Below, piece after piece: positions 58,465-64,000 of a stretch of DNA of 64,000 nucleotides (within the stretch, counting starts at the first letter, position 1; each line of letters opens with the position of its first letter). Made by a program: the position numbers and the translations under genes. The stretch lies in assembly GCA_019925795.1 (NCBI GenBank), contig CM034305.1, positions 61,492,573-61,556,572 of the forward strand. Reading direction: 5' to 3'. The notes under the pieces were generated by a model, which ran no database searches, had not been told where the DNA came from, and was given only the letters and a program-made list of their open reading frames with translations. Source of the stretch: Dendrobium chrysotoxum (taxonomy: Eukaryota; Streptophyta; Magnoliopsida; Asparagales; Orchidaceae).

Positions 58465-61278
58465 TGTAGTAATATAATAGCTTGTATTTTGACCCAAAAT
58501 AAAAAAAAAATTTAGAAGCTATTATAAGCCAAATTTGAAAATCATCTTCGCCATAAGATAGATATTATAGTGTTTTAATTATAATAATTTTTTCATAATT
58601 TTTTAGCATGGGTGCAAATTCTTAAGAAATTGACACCAACCAATACAAGTGGGGATTTGGGGCCAAGCAGTGTCTATTTTGCAAACTAATTTCACCAGTA
58701 TTTTCTAAATAAAATAAGCTAATTTATGAATATTTTTTTAAAATTTTTTAAGTCCTACAAGAATTTATATGAATTTATATTGACAATTGATTAAATTATA
58801 TATTTAAATAATATTATATAATCCTAAATATCTAATTCCATTAATTGAAAAAGCATTAAATCTTATTTTCCCTCTTCAGTTTCAGCTAATAGAGAAGGTT
58901 TAGGGAAAAATAAAAGAGAAAGAGAGGAGAGAGAAAAAGAAATTTAGGATTTGATAGTCGCGAAGCGATTTTACTAGTTGATCATGTTGGGAAATTTACT
59001 TATTTTGTTATAAACAACATTTAACTTATTTTTTATTTCAATAATTTTATATTTTAATATTTTTTTTTATCAAATTTGTATATCCATTATCAAAAAATAA
59101 GGATAATTTTGTATTGGTAAAACTTTCACCACATAACTTTTAGTATGTAATAAATCTCATCAATATGAGCATTTTGATAGGAATATATTAAATTTTATCG
59201 GTTAAATTGAAAGATATAATTTTTTGAAGTAAATGCATAGTATGTAAATTTTATAGATTTCTCTATATTTATACTTTTCTGCATTTCGTACATGATATTG
59301 ACTTACATTGCATAGAAAAAAAGATAACAATTTCATGTAGATAAAGAAGGCTAGCATTTTACACTATAATGAATATGAGTTGGCTCTTAAAATATAATAC
59401 CCTTCGTAGGAGGGTGAGCCGATGGGCTTTCCTTTAAATAAAAGATTGATGTGTTGTAATACTAGTTATAGCTATAACTGATTGACTAAATTACGCTGAT
59501 GAATAGAGGGTGACAACTCTTAAATAATTATTGAAAGTCACCTATAAAAATTGACAGATTGAGAGCTATGATAGATAACAGAAGCACAGAAGAAAATACC
59601 ATATTAATACTAAATGTTATGTCTTTCTTTTCATAATTATGCTCATGATGATATTTAGTTGATATTATATTAAACTGATTGATAGCATATTAAACTGATT
59701 GACAGATTGATATCTCATACTAGTATTAATATTGATACAACATAGCACAACATACTGATATGATTCATTAGGTGATAATACTCTTTACCGCATGTCCTTT
59801 GACTTCATTAAACATGTTGATTTTATTTTTAAATTTTAGAGATTTTTATTACTTATATAAAATGATGATTGATATTGACTATAATTGAACATACATATTG
59901 ATTCTTTTACCTTATTTTGAAAGCAATTGTAGAGTTTTAGTTTCTTGCTGGGCTTTTTAGCTCAGTATGTGAATTTTAATAATTTTAGGTCAGAATCATA
60001 AGCAGATATACTGATAAATATCTTTAAGTTCTTCTTTAGATTTTGTTATGTATTTTTTTATTCTTTTATAATTGGGAGCTTGTGATAGATTAGTGATTGT
60101 AGTGATCTCTTAGTTAATGTAAATGACATTTTGATGAATGAATAATAAAATATCTTGATGCATTTAATTTTAGTTATTTTCATTGATTTTCATTTATATT
60201 AATGATTTTTAAAAGCTCTGGTATATTCTTAAAATGATAAATGGATAATTCTTCTAAATTTGATTATGGGGTGCTATAAATTAGTATCAAAGCTGTTATT
60301 GGAAGAATAGAAATGTAACCATAGCTATAGGAATTAATTTATGAGTGGGGTAGAAGTCGGGTAGTATAGATTTTCATTTTTGCATTTGATTGATTACTTT
60401 GTATATGTATGTATGTTGAGTTTATGAATTAATTGATTAGGAAAGAGGATTTTATCAGTAGATAGATGGAGCCTACCGATCAGGATACATAAAATGGATA
60501 GAGTAGTAGCAGCTCGAGTGAGTTCTGATAGTTTGATGCAACTAGCTAGCATGCTTGCACAAGCGATGAGTGATGCTCAGAGTAGACATGTGCAATACAA
60601 TGAATCAGAAGAGGACATACATCTATAGATGTTCCATGCATAAATTAAAACTCCCGTTGTTCAAAGGAGCTATAGATACACATGTACCAGAGGACATGTT
60701 ATTGAGGATAGAGAAGATATTTGACAATATGTAGTGCATAGAGAATCAAAAAGTACTACTTATATTGTTCATATTTGAAGGAGAAGCTAACAAATAATTG
60801 ATTGAACATCAAAGAGAGAAATTCAAGGAAAGACGAATGTAGAGATTACCTAGATAGAGTTTGTGGTTGTCTTCAGAGATTGATTTGTACCTCCATTAAC
60901 CAAGCAATAAATATAGGAGGCTTTTATGAGATTAGATCAAGGAAACATGATAGTGATGCAGTATGAGGCAGAGTTTACTGCACTGGCCAGGAATGCACCT
61001 CAACAAGTTAGTACTGCTGAAAAAATATTATAAGTTTTTGAGAGGATTGAAGGATGATTTGAGGCATCCACTTATACCGCTGAGAATTCAAGAGTTTTTA
61101 AAGCTTATTGAGAGAGCGAGATTAGTGGAGAATAACTTAGCTATTCCATTATTCAGACATGATATGAGCAAGAAGAGATTATGAGATGACATAACTAGGA
61201 GGGAGAGCAGTGAAAAGAGAGGTATATTTTCAAACAACATAAGAAGATCTGCATCTGAGTCCAGTGTAGGTGTACTGG
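58465..61278 (+). mobile_element. Ty3/gypsy element, 5' part (LTR, primer site, gag), interrupted
   Basis: LTR 58465-60278 (TGTAGTAATATAATAG ... GGGGTGCTATA), primer-binding site TAGTATCAAAGC (60282-60293, two changes from the initiator Met-tRNA complement), then a leader and a decayed gag to 61278, where an opposed gypsy LTR begins. The downstream protease-pol is not in view because the other element intervenes. LTR size and landmarks equal those of 61279-63078, but divergence between the two is visible. Confidence 0.85.
60500..61184 (+). pseudogene. Gypsy gag remnant
   Basis: Capsid-type retrotransposon gag of the Tekay/Del group, readable across frames: FKGAIDTHVPEDMLLRIEKIF, ENQKVLLILFIFEGEAN, QYEAEFTALARNAPQQVST and FLRGLKDDLRHPLIPLRIQEF. 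The last block (60963-61184) is open for 73 codons. Several stop codons and frame changes make it inactive. Confidence 0.8.
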
Positions 61279-63078
61279 TGTCACAACCCAACCGGATCAA
61301 GATAGGTCCTATTATGTTGAGCTGTGACAGAAAAATCCCAAAATATAGTTTCGAAATTATTTCAAATTTTCTACCAATATTCATTGAAATAAACTATAGA
61401 CTATATAGCTACTAAAACATCCAAATATGAAAAATAACTCATCCACCAAGTTTCTTTCATTTCATCAAAATAAATATCTACACTATAGTACAAAGCTACA
61501 GACAATAGCTACATAACTAAAAATTTAACTAGTCATGACTGTACAAAAATCAAAATAAAAAATACCTATGATCTTAGATCTGATCTTGAACTACTAGTCC
61601 ACAATCTCTTTCCCCTTTTAAGATCCTAAAAATCAAAAGCAAAATCATAGTGAGCTACAACAGCTCAGCAAGCCACACAAACTAATCTAACTTTTAAAAT
61701 ATTATTTTATCAAATATTTTATTAAAGATTTAAAATGGTTAAATGTAATTTAAATAAATCACTATACTGAGAGATATAATAAATACATAATAGTTGCTCT
61801 TTGATCTAAATAATAATACTGAATAAGTAAATAAATTGAAATTTATATCATAGCGTAGTTTAGATCACATTTCTCGAACCCAAATAGAACTTTAAAGGAT
61901 TCTGGCCCCTTATGACTCCCTTCTTGTTTGTGCTTATAGCATCAGAATATAGCACATATCCTGGTCTCATATGGAATCTCAAAAGATTCTAGCCCCTTAT
62001 AGCTCCCAGCAATTCCTTGACACAAACAGAATCTCAAAAGATTCTAGCCCCTTATGGCTCCCAACAGATATAATTTAATCATATATGCATATATATCATC
62101 ACATTATAGCAATTAAAGAGTAATTAAACCTGTATCAAAATTGCACAGTGTTGTATAACGGTAGATAACAGAAAATTCTACTAGGTAAAAATGCATATTT
62201 TTAGAAAATTATCAAATTACTAGGAATTGTATAAAATAATATTTTAAGATTTTTATTGTACTATAGTACTATTTTTCAACATCTAGATAATTTTCTATTC
62301 AATAAAAACCCCATAAATTTTAAAACCCCAATTATAAAATTTTTAGAAAATATTTAAAATATGCATAATCATAATCTCTATAACATATAAAAAGTTATGT
62401 GATGAAAGTTTTACCTGTACAAAGTTATCCGCATTTTTCTCTAATGGATACAAAATTTTAATAAAAAAATTTGCTAAAAATTGTGCATTTTTGAAAATTG
62501 AGATGGGCATAACGTGACTTACCTTGAGACAAACAAGTTTCCAACTGAGCCGATTGACGAAAATGGCTCTAAGACCTCCAAAATCAGAATTTTCCCTCTC
62601 TCTCCCCTCTCATTCTCCCTTAATTCCTTAAGCAAAGTCTCTGTTTGGAGATTTGGAGAAACGAAATAGTTATTGGCATTTAATAAAGTATTATGGCTTT
62701 AGATATTTTCTAAATTTTTAATTAAATAATATATAATAATTAATTTTTAGTAGAAAATTGATAAAAATTCTTTTAGGGATCGTAAAAATTATAAAAAAAT
62801 ATTCATAAATTAAATCATTTTATTTAAAAAATTTTGGTTAAATCAGTTTGCAAAACAGTCACCTAACAGTCCTAAAAATCTCACTTGTACTGATAGGTGC
62901 CAATTTCTTTAAAAATTTTGACAGTGCTAAAAAATTATAAAAAAATAGGACAATTAAAGCACTTCACTAAAAATATTTTGGTGAAGATGATTTATGATTT
63001 GGAGTTATAATGACTCCTGAAATAATTATAGAGTGTTCTAGATCAAAAATTCTTAAAAGAAAATTAAGGGCTTTCACA
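61279..63078 (-). repeat. 3' LTR (1800 bp) of an opposed Ty3/gypsy element
   Basis: On the minus strand begins TGTGAAAGCCC and ends GGTTGGGTTGTGACA. It contains AACTTTCATCACATAACTTTTT, an AGCTGTTGTAGCTCAC block and TGTACAGTCATGACTA, shared with the other LTRs here. It directly follows the 3' end of pol on the minus strand. Its element continues rightward beyond the window. Confidence 0.85.
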
Positions 63079-64000
63079 ATCTACTCACTATAAGAAAAAA
63101 TCGTCCTCAATATTTTTAAACAAGAATGAGTCAGAATAAGCTTGGATACAGCTGCCTCATGCAGATTCCTTCTCCCAAGTAGCCTCTCTGGCGGTCCTAT
63201 GCTTTTATTGCACATTAACCATAAGAATCTATTTGCTTCTTAATTTTCTAACATTATATGCCAAAATTCTTTCAGGTTCTTCTTTGTACTGCAGATTTGG
63301 ATGATCCTTAATATCATCAGTAGATAATCTCTTTCCAGAATCAGACACCCATTTTTATAAAAAATATACATGAAAAATATTGTGTATATCAGACACGTGA
63401 TCAAGTAATAATAACATGTAAGCAGAACTATCAATCAGCTCAATGATCCCAAAAGGTCTAATGTACCTTGGACTGAGCTTATTGATTCCCCCAAATCTAC
63501 TAACACCTTTCATAGGGCTGACTTTGACATAAACCAGGTCACCATTCTGAAACTCAACTAACCTATATTTTTTATTATAGTACTTCTTCTACCTATCCTG
63601 TGCAGATTTTAACCTTTCTCTTATCAAAAGGATCTTTATTGTAGTATCATCCATAAAGGATGAACCTATCACCTGTCTATCTCCCACCTCTATCAAAGTC
63701 AAAGGAGTCCTATATTTCCTGCTATATAGAGTTTCATAAGGAGTCATACCTATGCTGGACTAATAACTATTATTATATACAAATCTATCAACAGGATATG
63801 ATCTTCCCAACTACCCCTAAACTTTAAAATACATAACCTTAGAAGATTCTCCAGTACCTGAATAGTCCTTTCAGACTGTCCATCTATTTGTAGATGAAAA
63901 TCCATACTGAAGTGCAACTTCGTACCCAGTCACTATTGAATACATCTCCATAATTTAGAGGTAAACCTACATCCTAATCAGATACAATCACCTTCGACAC
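63079..64000 (-). pseudogene. Gypsy pol 3' end (integrase, chromodomain-like tail), decayed
   Basis: Minus-strand reading, with stops and shifts, shows the integrase end (SKVIVSD, LHFSMDFHLQ.DGQSERTIQ, SWEDH), the MTPYETLYSRKYRTPLTLIE linker, the GDLVYVKVSPMKGVSRFG and KLSPRYIRPFGIIELI block and the chromodomain-like tail ending .EATWEKE. This order is typical of chromoviruses of the Tekay/Del clade (LTR elements, not infectious agents). Stops at several sites make it non-functional. Confidence 0.85.

Noticed and set aside
1..64000. CRISPR arrays, bacterial defence or biosynthetic operons
   Set aside because: Repeats present are plant tandem or terminal repeats with no array/spacer pattern; no bacterial-type genes or ribosome-binding-site organisation.
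1..64000. Endogenous pararetrovirus copies
   Set aside because: Reverse-transcription-related sequence here is LINE or Ty3/gypsy with LTRs; no movement-protein or coat-protein-like blocks were seen.

Overview
This is a 64-kb piece of a large, repeat-rich flowering-plant nuclear genome. The evidence is intron-split plant genes, plant-type transposable elements of nearly every class, 5-bp LTR target duplications, initiator-Met-tRNA primer sites and an AT-rich background with GC-rich exons. The GC-rich HCT exons and the LTR families fit a non-grass monocot or early-branching angiosperm, but the species cannot be fixed from the sequence alone.

Two host genes can be supported, both on the minus strand. 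(1) A protein phosphatase 2C gene: exon 1 (11956-12072) encodes the MGIYLSTPKT start and ends at ...TMEDA; exon 2 (4979-5042) continues in phase with HAALPDLD...YDGHG. The exons are 6.9 kb apart because intron 1 has filled with transposon sequence. Later exons are not in the window, and a 5'-UTR exon probably lies near 14.5-14.6 kb. (2) A complete hydroxycinnamoyl-CoA:shikimate/quinate hydroxycinnamoyltransferase (HCT, lignin/phenylpropanoid pathway) of 430 residues: exon 1 52311-52724, exon 2 44307-45185, one 7.1-kb intron, a TATA box, an AC element, and a 142-bp inverted-repeat element 16 bp beyond the stop codon.

Layout. 1-2327: LTR retroelement with no gag-pol, carrying pieces of host genes (plastid Cpn60-beta, PPR and others). 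2771-3896: terminal-inverted-repeat DNA element. 4979-14630: PP2C gene, with RTE LINE pieces, a Tourist-like MITE and a GC-rich cassette in its introns. 15-20 kb: AT-rich decayed repeats plus a miniature LTR element (18475-19271). 20218-28910: 8.6 kb of repetitive DNA bounded by a perfect 23-bp direct repeat and containing ~156-bp tandem units. 29015-31325: gypsy-type LTR interrupted by a CACTA element with TAT duplication. 31-37 kb: MITEs in AT-rich DNA. 37160-43464: a PIF/Harbinger element with TAA duplication that contains transposase, a Myb-like second gene and the C-terminal EF-hand exons of a host calcium-dependent protein kinase. 44-53 kb: HCT. 53.8-58.4 kb: a relative of the 26-29 kb repeat, holding a solo LTR (ACTAG duplication) with a nested hAT MITE (8-bp duplication). 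58.5-64 kb: two opposed Ty3/gypsy (Tekay/Del-like) elements, one inserted in the gag of the other.

No RNA gene, CRISPR array, bacterial-type operon or new enzymatic system was found. The most unusual items are the two elements that carry host gene pieces and the 8.6-kb insertion with a 23-bp flanking repeat.
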